Assembly (NCBI RefSeq): GCF_015477355.1
Contig: NZ_JADLRJ010000006.1
Coordinates: forward strand, 124,001-188,000
Length of the DNA: 64,000 bases
Source of the DNA: Nocardia blacklockiae
GTDB taxonomy: Bacteria; Actinomycetota; Actinomycetes; Mycobacteriales; Mycobacteriaceae
Reading direction: 5' to 3'
Part shown: in pieces, positions 1-8,169 of the stretch
Layout of the letters: each line of letters starts with the position of its first letter
How positions within the stretch are numbered: position 1 is the first letter of the stretch
Notes under the pieces: generated by a model
Database searches by the model: none
Told to the model about the DNA's origin: nothing
The model's input: only the letters and a program-made list of their open reading frames with translations
Translations under genes and position numbers: made by a program

Positions 1-98
1 TGGTGGGGCAGCGATGCGTGAAGGTGCTGGGTGGCGCGGGGTGTGGCGTCGTATGCGAATGTTGCCGGGGTGTCGGGTGAGTGGGCGAGGGGCCGGTA

Positions 99-869
99 AT
101 GCGGCGTGAGAGGCAGTGGCGGTTCGGGGCGGTGGAGTTTCGGGTGTTGTGGGACTCGACCGGGCGGGACGTGTTGCCGTATCCGCTGGTGCATCGGTTC
201 ACCGAGGAAAGTACGTGGGAGGAGGTGAACCGGACTCGGCAGCGGGTTGCTCGAACGGTCCTGCCGCAGTTGGACGAGGATCTCGAGCGTGCCGTTGCGG
301 TGCTGCTCGCGCCGGAGGCTCGCGTCGAGGTGTCGGGATTCGTCGGACGGCGTCGTGAGCGGCGGATACGCATCCACGGGGCGGTACACGATCGGCACGG
401 TGCGATCGCCGTGCAGGAACCCGGGCCGGAGGACGGCGTCGGCGGTGACGTCCGCCTGACATTCCTGCCCGCCGAACGCCTCGCCTCCGCCCTGATCGCG
501 CAGTTGCCGGAATGCGCTGCGGGGCAAGGGAAAACCGTGTCGATCCCGGTGGAGGAGCTGGATCGGCCCGCCCCGCAGGACCCGTGGGTCGTCGGGCCGA
601 GGGACCAGCTGGCGCGCCTGTTCAACCGACCGGCCAGCGCGACATTCCACATCGCCGTCTACCCCTGGGGCAGCCCCGACAACCGGCATACCGAGGGCCG
701 CAAGGACTTCCAGATCATCGACTGGATCGACGACGGCCGCTACGCGAGCTTCGGCGACCGCACCGTCACCGTGAAGCCCACCGACTCCGCCCGGATGATC
801 GCGCAGGTGCGGCAGATGCTGTCGCGCACGGTCGCCGAGGTTCGCAGCGGGAAACACCCGCGACCGTAA
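99..869 (+). CDS. ESX secretion-associated protein, EspG family
   Basis: A 256-aa soluble protein resembling the EspG family, the cytosolic chaperones that bind substrate proteins for type VII (ESX) secretion. The N-terminus WRFGAVEFRVLWDSTGRD and a conserved C-terminal part around IDWIDDGRYASFG support the family call. The ATG at 99 is chosen over the in-frame GTG at 81 because GAGGGG lies about 7 nt upstream. That ATG overlaps an upstream TAA (TAATG), which suggests coupling to a gene before the window. ESX substrates or machinery would lie to the left and are not visible. There is no signal peptide. I am fairly sure of the family; its ESX system is unknown. Confidence 0.75.
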   Translation: MRRERQWRFGAVEFRVLWDSTGRDVLPYPLVHRFTEESTWEEVNRTRQRVARTVLPQLDEDLERAVAVLLAPEARVEVSGFVGRRRERRIRIHGAVHDRHGAIAVQEPGPEDGVGGDVRLTFLPAERLASALIAQLPECAAGQGKTVSIPVEELDRPAPQDPWVVGPRDQLARLFNRPASATFHIAVYPWGSPDNRHTEGRKDFQIIDWIDDGRYASFGDRTVTVKPTDSARMIAQVRQMLSRTVAEVRSGKHPRP

Positions 870-1453
870 GAAGCTGTCCGTGAACCCCGAACATCGCGAG
901 TCATCATGTCGGAGCAGGTCGTAGGAAGCACGAACTATCAGTCGCGATAGTCGAGATCTCCCCAGAGGTTGCTACCCGACGAGCTGCCGCCGGGCCCCGT
1001 ATAACCGCCGCTATCGGTCGGGCGGCCCAAGGGAAACCACGATGTACCGGTGTTCGTAGTCGAGGAGTCGCTGCTGTACTGGCTGAACGACGCCTGCCTG
1101 CGTCGACGCCGCCGGCGGTCGTACCAGTCCTGCTCGGCATCGGCCGCGAGTTGCTTCTCGTACTGCGCCCGCTGGTCCTGCGTCATCGATTCCAGAAGCT
1201 TCGCCTCGTTTCTCGATATCCGATCGCGGACGCGCTCCAACTCTTCCCGCGCTCGTGCCTGCTCGTCGCGCTGTCGTTGTTGTTCGCGCTCGAAGCGACT
1301 CTTCCACCACATAGGACTCGACTCCAACGCTGCCGGACCTGATGAGCGACACCACATCTCGCGGCGTAGCGCCTGCTCACCTCAACTGTCCGCCCGTTGC
1401 CGGATGCGCGCAAGGAGAGCTATCCGCTCAGGAAGAGCTTCACGGACAACTTC
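870..1453. repeat. 15-bp inverted repeat pair flanking a hypothetical gene
   Basis: GAAGCTGTCCGTGAA at 870-884 is matched, inverted with one mismatch, by TTCACGGACAACTTC at 1439-1453. The pair brackets the reverse-strand gene at 938-1312. The match ends abruptly on both sides, and no target-site duplication is evident outside it. Possible explanations are the ends of a small non-autonomous element, binding sites, or chance. Confidence 0.4.
938..1312 (-). CDS. Hypothetical charged protein
   Basis: I do not recognise this 124-aa protein. It starts MWWKSRFEREQQRQRDEQAR and has three parts: a highly charged Glu/Arg/Gln-rich N-terminal half (about residues 5-60) likely to form a coiled coil, an arginine run near residue 70, and a Ser/Gly/Thr-rich low-complexity tail ending WGDLDYRD. 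There is no signal peptide or membrane segment. GGAG lies about 10 nt upstream of the ATG. A longer reading frame starts at 1357, but the extra residues look non-coding. It converges on the EspG-like gene and lies between 15-bp inverted repeats. It may be a lineage-restricted gene. Confidence 0.5.
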   Translation of the reverse strand: MWWKSRFEREQQRQRDEQARAREELERVRDRISRNEAKLLESMTQDQRAQYEKQLAADAEQDWYDRRRRRRRQASFSQYSSDSSTTNTGTSWFPLGRPTDSGGYTGPGGSSSGSNLWGDLDYRD

Positions 1454-1469
1454 TGAGTTCGGCAAGCGC

Positions 1470-2894
1470 TCATGTCTCGTTGATGCGGGGGTAGGGGAGG
1501 TCTATGGACGTTGTCTCCGTGACCGCGAGAGGCCGCCCGATCTGCGGAAACGCCCGCTGCGGGCAGGAAGACCGCTCACACACCTTGCAGCCCGCGCCGA
1601 TCGGGATAGCCGCCGACGGGTCGTCCAGATGTAGTCCCTTGGAATACACCAGCCGGTCGGCGTATTCGATGTCGCAGCCCAGCCCGATCGCGAATTCCTT
1701 ACTGGCCGTGCCGTATCCGCGGGCGGCGGAATGGGCGGTGCGGGCGATCCACAGGTAGCGCCGCCCGTCCGGCATGGAGGCGACCTGGGTGAGGATGCGC
1801 CCCGGGTGCGCGAACGCCTCGTGCACCACCCACAGCGGGCAGCTGCCGCCGACCCGGGAGAAGTGGAACGCGGTGGCGGACTGGCGTTTCGAGATGTTCC
1901 CGGCCCGATCGGTCCGCACGAAGAAGAACGGCACCCCGCGCTGCCCCTGCCGCTGCAACGTACTCAGGCGATGGCACACGGTCTCGAAACCCACCTCGAA
2001 ACGCAGGCCCAGCAGATCGATGTCGTAGTGGAGTTCCTCGGCCGACCGCAGGAACTTCCCGTACGGCAGCACCAGCGCCCCGGCGAAGTAGTTGGCCAGC
2101 CCGACCCGCGCCAGCGAGCGGGATTCGCCGGTGAGGGAAGGCGTGTCGCTCAACACCTCGTCCAGCAGCGGCCCGTACAGCAGGAATGCCAGAGTGGTGG
2201 CGATCTGGAAGGCGCGCTGCCCGGGACGCAACCGCCGGGCCAGGGTCAGCGTGCGCGACTCGGCGTCGAAGTGGCGCTTGGGGATGTTCGGGTCCGCGCC
2301 GTCGCCGCGGACCAGCACCGTGACCCCCGCCCGCTCCTCGGCGACCCGGGCCAGCTGCCGGTCCAGCGAGCCGATCGTCAACCCGCATTCGTCGAACAGC
2401 CGCTCCGCCGCGAGATCCAGCTGGGCGATGTGATTGTGGTGGTCGTAGAAGAAATCGCGGACGTCCTCGTAGGGCATCGGCACCCCGGGCGCGCCGGTAG
2501 GCGTGGCGACCTTGGAGGACAGCAGATCCAATTGGTCGGTGGCCGCGCGTAGTCGGCGGTGCATGGCGACGATGGTCTTGGCGACCTCGGGTAGGCGGGT
2601 GGCCAGATCCTCGACCTCCGCGGCCGGCGGCGCCGTGCCCCCGGCCGCCTCGACCAGCACCTCGTGCAGATCCGACACCAGTCGCGCGTCGGAGTCCGCG
2701 GCGAAGAACTGGACATCCAGGTCGAAGGTCGAATTGAGTTTCAGCAGCACCGGAATCGTCAGGGGCCGCTGATCGCGCTCGAGCTGGTTGAGATAACTGG
2801 GGGACAGCTCCAGGGACTTGGCCAGCGCCGCCTGGGTCATCCGCCGTTCCTCGCGCAACCGCCGTAGTCGGGCACCCGCATACATCTTGCGCAC
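1470..2894 (-). CDS. PrpR/RamB-family short-chain acyl-CoA-responsive transcriptional regulator
   Basis: A 474-aa regulator with an N-terminal XRE-type helix-turn-helix (about residues 5-65, MTQAALAKSLELSPSYLNQL), a middle IrrE-like region and a C-terminal domain of the ScfR/PrpR/RamB family. Residues C436, C439 and C444 (GCKVCERSSCPQRAFP) form the tri-cysteine motif that binds a 4Fe-4S cluster in mycobacterial PrpR. Family members sense acyl-CoA and control propionate or acetate metabolism. Start choice: GTG 2894 gives VRKMYAGARLR, matching relatives; ATG 2885 or ATG 2912 are alternatives. Candidate family-type half-sites lie just upstream. From memory, M. tuberculosis prpR is also close to metE, but prpDC is absent here. 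Confidence 0.85.
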   Translation of the reverse strand: MRKMYAGARLRRLREERRMTQAALAKSLELSPSYLNQLERDQRPLTIPVLLKLNSTFDLDVQFFAADSDARLVSDLHEVLVEAAGGTAPPAAEVEDLATRLPEVAKTIVAMHRRLRAATDQLDLLSSKVATPTGAPGVPMPYEDVRDFFYDHHNHIAQLDLAAERLFDECGLTIGSLDRQLARVAEERAGVTVLVRGDGADPNIPKRHFDAESRTLTLARRLRPGQRAFQIATTLAFLLYGPLLDEVLSDTPSLTGESRSLARVGLANYFAGALVLPYGKFLRSAEELHYDIDLLGLRFEVGFETVCHRLSTLQRQGQRGVPFFFVRTDRAGNISKRQSATAFHFSRVGGSCPLWVVHEAFAHPGRILTQVASMPDGRRYLWIARTAHSAARGYGTASKEFAIGLGCDIEYADRLVYSKGLHLDDPSAAIPIGAGCKVCERSSCPQRAFPQIGRPLAVTETTSIDLPYPRINET

Positions 2895-2916
2895 GCCGCC
2901 GATGCTACCCATTGGC

Positions 2917-2932
2917 TTCGCAAACATTGCAA
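2917..2932. promoter_or_regulatory. Candidate RamB/PrpR-type operator
   Basis: Read on the gene strand, the sequence is TTGCAATGTTTGCGAA. It contains two half-sites like the TTTGCAA core reported for RamB and PrpR. It lies 23 bp or more upstream of the chosen GTG start of the adjacent PrpR-like gene, so autoregulation is plausible. This is pattern-based inference only. Confidence 0.4.
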
Positions 2933-3009
2933 TATTGGTGGTAGTCGGGCCCAAAATAGCGCCGTTGCGAGGTGTTTTGTCCCGATGTCCGGATGCGTAG
3001 CGTGCGAAT

Positions 3010-3041
3010 CCGTCCCGCCCCGGACGGCCGGGGCGGGACGG
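3010..3041 (-). terminator. Stem-loop terminator downstream of metE
   Basis: A perfect 14-bp GC stem (CCGTCCCGCCCCGG at 3010-3023, complement at 3028-3041) with a 4-nt loop sits 6 bp past the metE stop. There is no T-tract, as is common in actinobacteria. It should separate metE from the regulator gene downstream. Confidence 0.75.
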
Positions 3042-3046
3042 CTCGG

Positions 3047-5311
3047 TCAGCGCACGGCCTGGGCGGCGGCGACCATGTTCCGCAGCGACGCCTCCACCTC
3101 CGCCGGTCCGCGGGTCTTCAGCCCGCAGTCCGGGTTGACCCAGAGGCGTTCGGCGGGAACGGCTTTCAGCGCCGCCCGCAGCGACGAGGTGATCTCCTCG
3201 ACGCTCGGCACCCGCGGCGAGTGGATGTCGTAGACGCCCGGTCCGACGCCGAGGTGGAAACCGGCCGCGTTCAGATCGTCGAGCACCTCCATGCGCGAGC
3301 GGGCCGCCTCGATCGAGGTCACGTCGGCATCCAGATCCGCGATGGCCCCGATGATCTCGCCGAACTCGGAATAGCACAGGTGGGTGTGGATCTGCGTGGC
3401 GTCGGAGACCCCGCCGGTCGCCAGCCGGAACGCGCCCACCGCCCAGTCCAGGTACGCCCCCTTGGCCGCCGCCCGCAGCGGCAGCAGCTCGCGCAGCGCG
3501 GGCTCGTCGACCTGAATGATCCGGATGCCGGCGGATTGCAGGTCCACCGTCTCGTCCCGGATGGCGAGCGCGACCTGCCGGGCGGTGTCGGCCAGCGGCT
3601 GGTCGTCGCGGACGAACGACCACGCCAGGATCGTCACCGGGCCGGTCAGCATGCCCTTGACCGGCTTGTCGGTGAGCGACTGCGCGTATTCGATCCACCG
3701 CACCGTCATCGGCTCGGGCCGCGACACGTCGCCGTACAGGATGGGCGGACGCACGCAGCGGGTGCCGTAGGACTGCACCCAGCCGTTGGCCGTGGCGAAG
3801 AACCCGTCCAGCTGTTCGGCGAAGTACTGCACCATGTCGTTGCGTTCCGGCTCGCCGTGCACCAGCACGTCCAGGCCCAGTTTCTCTTGCAGCGCAACGA
3901 CGTCCGCGATCTCGGCGCGCATCCGGTCCTCGTACTGCGCGGTGCCGATCTCGCCCTTGCGCAGCGCCGCGCGGGCCTGCCGGATCGCGGAGGTCTGCGG
4001 GTAGGAGCCGATCGTGGTGGTGGGCAGCAGCGGCAGTCGCAGCCGTTCCCGTTGCAGCGCAAGGCGTTCCGCGGCGGGGGAGCGGTGTGTCGCGTCGGGT
4101 CCGAGCGCGGCCAGGCGAGCGCGCACCGCGTCGTCGCGCAGCCTGGCGTCGGTGCTGCGGCTCGCGAGAGCCGCACGGGCCGTGGCCAATTCGTCCGCGA
4201 CGGCCTCGGTGCCGGTGTGCACCGCCGTCGCCAGCAGCCGTACCTCGCGGATCTTCTCCGCGCCGAACGCCAGCCATGACCGCAGAGCGGGATCCAGCTC
4301 GGTCTCGCCGTCGAGCGAATACGGCACGTGCAGAAGCGAACTCGAGGTCGACACCGCCAGCGCGCCCGTGCTGCCCAGCAGGGTGCCCAGCGTGGCGAGC
4401 GCCTTGTCGAGATCGGTGCGCCAGACATTGCGGCCGTCGACCACGCCCGCGACCACCAGCTTGCCCGCGAGCGCGGGAACGGCGGCCACCTCGTCGACCG
4501 TCGCGCCGGAGCCGAAGTCGAGGGCGATGCCCTCCACACCCATGTCCGCCAGCGCGGGCAGCGCCGGGCCCGGGCTGCCGAAGTAGGTCGCCACCAGGAT
4601 CGCCGGGCGCTGCGGCAGGCCCGCCAGCTCGGCGTAGACGCGCCGCGTCAGCGCCAATTCGGTCGGAGTGAGGTCGGTGACCAGCACCGGCTCGTCGATC
4701 TGCACCCACTGGGCGCCCTCGGCCGCGAGCAGCTGCAGCAACTCGCGGTAGTGCGGGAGCAGGTCGTTCAGCCGGTCCAGCGGGGTGCCGCCATCGACGC
4801 CCTTGGCCAGTTTCAGGAACGTCAGCGGGCCGATCACCACCGGGCGGGCGGGTACGCCCAGCTCGCGGGCTTCGCGCAGCTCCGCGATCAGCTTGTCGGG
4901 GTGCAGCGCGAACGCGGTGCCGGGCCCGATCTCCGGGACCAGATAGTGGTAGTTGGTGTCGAACCACTTGGTCATCTCCAGCGGCTCGACCGTGTCCGTG
5001 CCGCGGGCGGCCGCGAAGTAACGGTCGAGCGGGTCGGCGATATCGGCCACGCGCGGCGGCAGCGCCCCGAACATGACGGCGGTGTCGAGCATCTGGTCGT
5101 AGTAGGAGAAGGTGCCGACCGGAACGGAATCCAGTCCGGCGGCGGCCAGTTCGGTGAGCTGCCGGGTGCGCAGCTCACGGCCGACGGCCTGTAGTTCGCC
5201 GGCGTCGATGCGTCCGGCCCAGTAGCTCTCGGTCGCGCGTTTGAGTTCGCGCCGCGGCCCGATCCGCGGAATGCCGAGAACCGTTGCGGTGAAAGGGTTG
5301 TGCACAGTCAC
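3047..5311 (-). CDS. metE: Cobalamin-independent methionine synthase
   Basis: 5-methyltetrahydropteroyltriglutamate-homocysteine methyltransferase, 754 aa, the usual length. It makes methionine without vitamin B12. The C-terminal catalytic barrel carries the zinc ligands in [13 protein letters not shown] (His, Cys) and [12 protein letters not shown] (Cys), and the N-terminal duplicated barrel is complete. The start is GTG 5311 ([13 protein letters not shown]) with GGAGAGAG a few nt upstream; a longer reading frame reaches into the leader and is rejected. A cobalamin riboswitch lies in the 5' leader, so expression should fall when B12 is available. A strong hairpin follows the stop. Confidence 0.97.
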   Translation of the reverse strand: MTVHNPFTATVLGIPRIGPRRELKRATESYWAGRIDAGELQAVGRELRTRQLTELAAAGLDSVPVGTFSYYDQMLDTAVMFGALPPRVADIADPLDRYFAAARGTDTVEPLEMTKWFDTNYHYLVPEIGPGTAFALHPDKLIAELREARELGVPARPVVIGPLTFLKLAKGVDGGTPLDRLNDLLPHYRELLQLLAAEGAQWVQIDEPVLVTDLTPTELALTRRVYAELAGLPQRPAILVATYFGSPGPALPALADMGVEGIALDFGSGATVDEVAAVPALAGKLVVAGVVDGRNVWRTDLDKALATLGTLLGSTGALAVSTSSSLLHVPYSLDGETELDPALRSWLAFGAEKIREVRLLATAVHTGTEAVADELATARAALASRSTDARLRDDAVRARLAALGPDATHRSPAAERLALQRERLRLPLLPTTTIGSYPQTSAIRQARAALRKGEIGTAQYEDRMRAEIADVVALQEKLGLDVLVHGEPERNDMVQYFAEQLDGFFATANGWVQSYGTRCVRPPILYGDVSRPEPMTVRWIEYAQSLTDKPVKGMLTGPVTILAWSFVRDDQPLADTARQVALAIRDETVDLQSAGIRIIQVDEPALRELLPLRAAAKGAYLDWAVGAFRLATGGVSDATQIHTHLCYSEFGEIIGAIADLDADVTSIEAARSRMEVLDDLNAAGFHLGVGPGVYDIHSPRVPSVEEITSSLRAALKAVPAERLWVNPDCGLKTRGPAEVEASLRNMVAAAQAVR

Positions 5312-5442
5312 GGTCTCTCTCCAGTGCTGGAAGCCACGGGTCACCGCCACAAAAAGCGAACGGAGCCCGAGACGTGTTCCCGCACCGAAGGATTCGATGC
5401 GACGCGCTGGTGTCCGCCCGCCCGGTCCACGAGGCGGTGGCC

Positions 5443-5463
5443 GCCGGATACGGCGTATCCGGC
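5443..5463 (-). promoter_or_regulatory. Hairpin immediately 3' of the cobalamin riboswitch
   Basis: Perfect 9-bp arms, GCCGGATAC and GTATCCGGC, with a 3-nt loop directly abut the last riboswitch helix and lie about 130 nt before the metE start. It could be part of the expression platform (pausing or Rho-dependent termination). No T-run follows, so a simple intrinsic terminator is not evident. Confidence 0.5.
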
Positions 5464-5694
5464 ACAGCCGGCAGGTCTTCGGACTCGCAGGCAATCCCCG
5501 TCGGGGGCGGTCCTACTGGCCGTCGCTTCCCAGATGTCGCGCATCCAGTGCTGGTGACGGCGGTCGTTCCTGCATACCGCTGCGGGACAGTCCCGGATTC
5601 CCACCGGGTTCCCTCTGGCCGGCCCGTACGGACCGGTTTCGACGCTGCCGTCCGACGCTCGGGGCTCCAACTCGCCGGCGCAGCGAACCAGCTG
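5464..5694 (-). promoter_or_regulatory. Cobalamin riboswitch upstream of metE
   Basis: On the reverse strand the leader contains the conserved cobalamin aptamer elements in order: AGGGAACCCGGTGGGAATCC (around 5595-5614), then CCGGGACTGTCCCGCAGCGG, a CACTGG arm, CTGGGAAGCGACGG, and the B12-box end GAGTCCGAAGACCTGCC (5470-5486). The closing helix can form between CAGCTGG (5688-5694) and the sequence just after GACCTGCC. Repression of metE by adenosylcobalamin through such an element is established in mycobacteria. Confidence 0.93.
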
Positions 5695-5749
5695 CACAGA
5701 AGAGGATAAGCCACGCGGGCAAGCGGATATTCCGCGGTGTCGCGGGCTT

Positions 5750-6466
5750 TCAGGGCGCCGGGTGGCGGCGGGCGAGGATGGCGGCGGTGTCGGCGGTGTG
5801 GTCGATGACGGTGCGCGCCAGGTCGATCAGGCGGGTGTTGGTGGCGCGGGCGTGGTTGCGCAGGGCGGCGAACGCGGCGTCCATATTGATGTCGGCCTGC
5901 TCGATGACCAGCCGGCTGTTGAGCGCGCCCTGCAGTTGCGCCGACACCTCGAGGGAGTCGGCGAGGGCACGGGCGTGGAGGATGCCGATCGTCGCGACGT
6001 CGGCGATGGCCTGCGCCAGGGCGACATCGTCGTCGCCGAGGTAGCGGGGGCGGGGCGCGAACAAGTTGATGACGCCGATCCGGTCGTCCCGCAGCCGCAT
6101 CGGCAACGCGTACATCGCCGCCCAGCCCTCGGCGCGGACGTGGTCGGTGAACACGGGCCAGCGTGCGCGTTCGGCGGTCAGGTCCTCGATACGGACCGCG
6201 CGCCCCTCCTTGTAGGCGGTCAGGCACGGCCCCGAATCCGCCTGGATCTGGAACAGTTCCAGGAGCCGGGTCGACTCGCTGGCGGAGGACAGCACCTGCA
6301 GCCGATCCAGGTGGTCGGCCAGCAGCACCGCGCAGGAGGTGCCCGGGAGCAATTCGCCTAGCACGTCGACGATTTCCTGCGCCAATTCGACCGGGTCGTA
6401 GTCGGCGACCAGGGAATCGGCGAGGCGGACGAACGCTGCGATCAGGACGCGCTCTCGACCTGCCAT
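5750..6466 (-). CDS. GAF and ANTAR domain protein
   Basis: A 238-aa probable RNA-binding antitermination regulator. Residues about 15-150 form a GAF sensor domain (LLPGTSCAVLLADHLDRLQ and YALPMRLRDDRIGVINLF). Residues about 165-225 form an ANTAR three-helix domain ending NTRLIDLARTVID. ANTAR proteins bind dual-hairpin RNA and prevent termination. It is the last gene of a three-gene operon, 32 bp after another GAF/ANTAR protein. The ligand is unknown; no chromophore or haem ligand stands out. Its stop is only about 55 bp before the metE riboswitch on the same strand, so readthrough is possible. Confidence 0.85.
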   Translation of the reverse strand: MAGRERVLIAAFVRLADSLVADYDPVELAQEIVDVLGELLPGTSCAVLLADHLDRLQVLSSASESTRLLELFQIQADSGPCLTAYKEGRAVRIEDLTAERARWPVFTDHVRAEGWAAMYALPMRLRDDRIGVINLFAPRPRYLGDDDVALAQAIADVATIGILHARALADSLEVSAQLQGALNSRLVIEQADINMDAAFAALRNHARATNTRLIDLARTVIDHTADTAAILARRHPAP

Positions 6467-6498
6467 GGCTGTTCAAACCTCCGTGCTGTGTCGGACTT

Positions 6499-7305
6499 CT
6501 ATGGCCGCGACCGGCCGGGTGCGCTGTCGTCGCCGGGCTCGAAGCGGAGCCGGCGCGCCACGACATCGGCGGCGACCTGTGCGATCGGCTGCCCGCCGAT
6601 GAGCGCGTGCGCGACCAGGCGGGCATACGCGTCGGCGATGTCGACGCTCAGCTGGACAGCCACCATGCCGGTGGCCTGATGGATCTCCCGGGTGGACACC
6701 GCGGCCTCCCACCACGGGCCCAGCGCCGTGCCATTGCCGAGCGCGGCGAGCGCCTCGATCGGGGAGACGCCCGTGGCGTCGAGCAGCTCCGGATCCGGCG
6801 ACCGCAGCGCCGCGAGCAGCACCACGGTGAGTACGTCGGCGACCTGTATCGCCGCGGCGAACTCGGCCCTGGTCAGAGCGGCGGGCGCGTCGGTGTAGAG
6901 ATCGAGGGTGCCGACTCGGATCGCGCCCCGGTGCAGCGGGAAGGCGAATACCGCGCCCTCGCGGCGGCCTTGGCCGCTCGCCGCCAGCAGCGGCCAGCGC
7001 CCACCCGCCAGCGCGCCGCCGAAATCCGGGACCAGGACCGGGGCGTCGAGCCGGTAGGCCTCCGGGCCGGGCCCCTCGCCGGCGGCCACCTGCACCTGAG
7101 ACCAGCCGACGGCCACCGGATCCGACGCGCCCAGCATCTCCCAGTCGTCGTCGCCGGTGCACACCATGATCGCCGCCCGATCCACCGAGAGCAGCCGCAC
7201 ACACAATTCGCACAGCAGGCTCGCGTTGCGCTGCTGGTCGGGGTCGGCCTCCGCGTGCCGCAACGCCGCCAGGAACCGCACGCCGACCGTGTTCGCTTCG
7301 TTCAC
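6499..7305 (-). CDS. GAF and ANTAR domain protein (second copy)
   Basis: A 268-aa protein with a GAF-like N-terminal domain (about 15-150, RVGTLDLYTDAPAALTRAEF) and a C-terminal ANTAR domain (about 185-245, REIHQATGMVAVQLSVDIAD followed by YARLVAHALIGG). The HQATGMVAVQLSV segment is typical of ANTAR helix 1. The start is GTG 7305, whose GTGA overlaps the stop of the upstream gene, with GAGGCGAG as ribosome-binding site; this indicates translational coupling. It resembles its downstream neighbour only in architecture, so the two may sense different signals or act as a pair. Longer upstream reading in this frame is rejected. Confidence 0.85.
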   Translation of the reverse strand: MNEANTVGVRFLAALRHAEADPDQQRNASLLCELCVRLLSVDRAAIMVCTGDDDWEMLGASDPVAVGWSQVQVAAGEGPGPEAYRLDAPVLVPDFGGALAGGRWPLLAASGQGRREGAVFAFPLHRGAIRVGTLDLYTDAPAALTRAEFAAAIQVADVLTVVLLAALRSPDPELLDATGVSPIEALAALGNGTALGPWWEAAVSTREIHQATGMVAVQLSVDIADAYARLVAHALIGGQPIAQVAADVVARRLRFEPGDDSAPGRSRP

Positions 7306-7664
7306 CACTCGCCTCGCGAGGTTGTCAGCGTGGCGTCGGCGAGGCGCCAGTCGCCGTACGCCACCGCCCCGGTTTCGGGATCGCGAAGGACCGGAGCGAC
7401 CACTCGCATCGCATCGCCCACGTCGCGCGGGTCGAGGGAACCGCGCGAGGCGAACAGGCGGCAGCGTCCGCTGTCGACGAGTTCGTCGTCGAGGTAGGCG
7501 CACAGTTGTTCGGCCGCCAGCCGCAGGTCCGCGGCCACCACCACTCCGCCGTGCCGTGCGGCCGCGGCGTCGTCGACTCCCGCCGCGACCGACCACACTC
7601 GCACCGGGTGTGCGCGTGCGCCACCCGGGGCGGGCCCTGTCCGTTCGAACCCGGTCCATGTCAT
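7302..7664 (-). CDS. Hypothetical protein, first gene of GAF/ANTAR operon
   Basis: A 120-aa protein I do not recognise. It is acidic and has no membrane segment or signal peptide. The middle (VVVAADLRLAAEQLCAYLDD, then GSLDPRDVGDAMRVVAPVLR) looks like a compact alpha/beta fold. Its TGA overlaps the GTG of the next gene (GGTGA), which supports it being real and coupled to the GAF/ANTAR pair. The ribosome-binding site at the ATG is weak. A role as signal input or partner of the antitermination proteins is an inference from position only. Confidence 0.6.
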   Translation of the reverse strand: MTWTGFERTGPAPGGARAHPVRVWSVAAGVDDAAAARHGGVVVAADLRLAAEQLCAYLDDELVDSGRCRLFASRGSLDPRDVGDAMRVVAPVLRDPETGAVAYGDWRLADATLTTSRGEW

Positions 7665-8169
7665 GACCAGTCAGCGCCCGCCACGGCGGCACGAGACGCG
7701 ACCGATCACCAGAGTGCCGGGCACCCCGTCGGTCGGTTGATCATCATCGTGCACGCCACTGTCGAAGAATCGAGACAACAGGCCAACCAGGGACCGGGGA
7801 CGGCATCGTTGTCGGGAACGGAATCCGCTGGTGTGGCGAAAATCCGTGCCGCGCAATCCTACCGCCCTGCGTGCGGCCGGAGAAGGATCGATGGGGTAGC
7901 GGGGCAGACACACATCCGTGCGGGGGCGAACGAACATTCTCCCTGGCGTATCGCCGCATTGCCGTCGCTACGGTCTGTGATTGCCCGGAAACCGCACGGC
8001 TCGAGCGGATTTCGTCCCGGCGACGCCCGGCGGATGCCAGACGTCGCGGAGCACGCGGGGTTACCGGCCGATTACGCAACTTTGCAGATCGACACGGTTG
8101 GGTTGTGAGGTTGGCTGCGAAGGTGTATTCGCCGTCCGGAGTCGCCCCGGAGCCAGGTACCTTAATCGG
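7665..8169. other. 505-bp divergent intergenic region
   Basis: Lies between the GAF/ANTAR operon and pyc and should hold promoters for both. I find no convincing gene: short frames on either strand are arginine-rich shadow-like sequence. ACTTTGCA at 8079-8086 resembles half of a RamB site. No terminator, RNA gene or repeat was identified. Confidence 0.5.

Noticed and set aside
1-99. C-terminus of an upstream gene in the frame ending TAA 97-99
   Set aside because: The overlap TAATG with the EspG start is suggestive, but a TGA at 19-21 interrupts the frame and there is too little sequence to judge.
1050-1634. 194-aa plus-strand frame opposite the charged hypothetical gene
   Set aside because: Its Cys/Ser/Arg-rich sequence is the usual antisense look of a charged gene; the reverse frame has a better start and composition.
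2895-4967. Upstream extension of the PrpR-like frame into metE
   Set aside because: Arg/Gly-rich antiframe of metE that crosses the metE terminator and the operator; the real N-terminus is at 2894 or 2885.
7671-7937. 88-aa reverse-strand frame in the pyc upstream gap
   Set aside because: No ribosome-binding site, Arg-rich composition, no hydrophobic or domain pattern.
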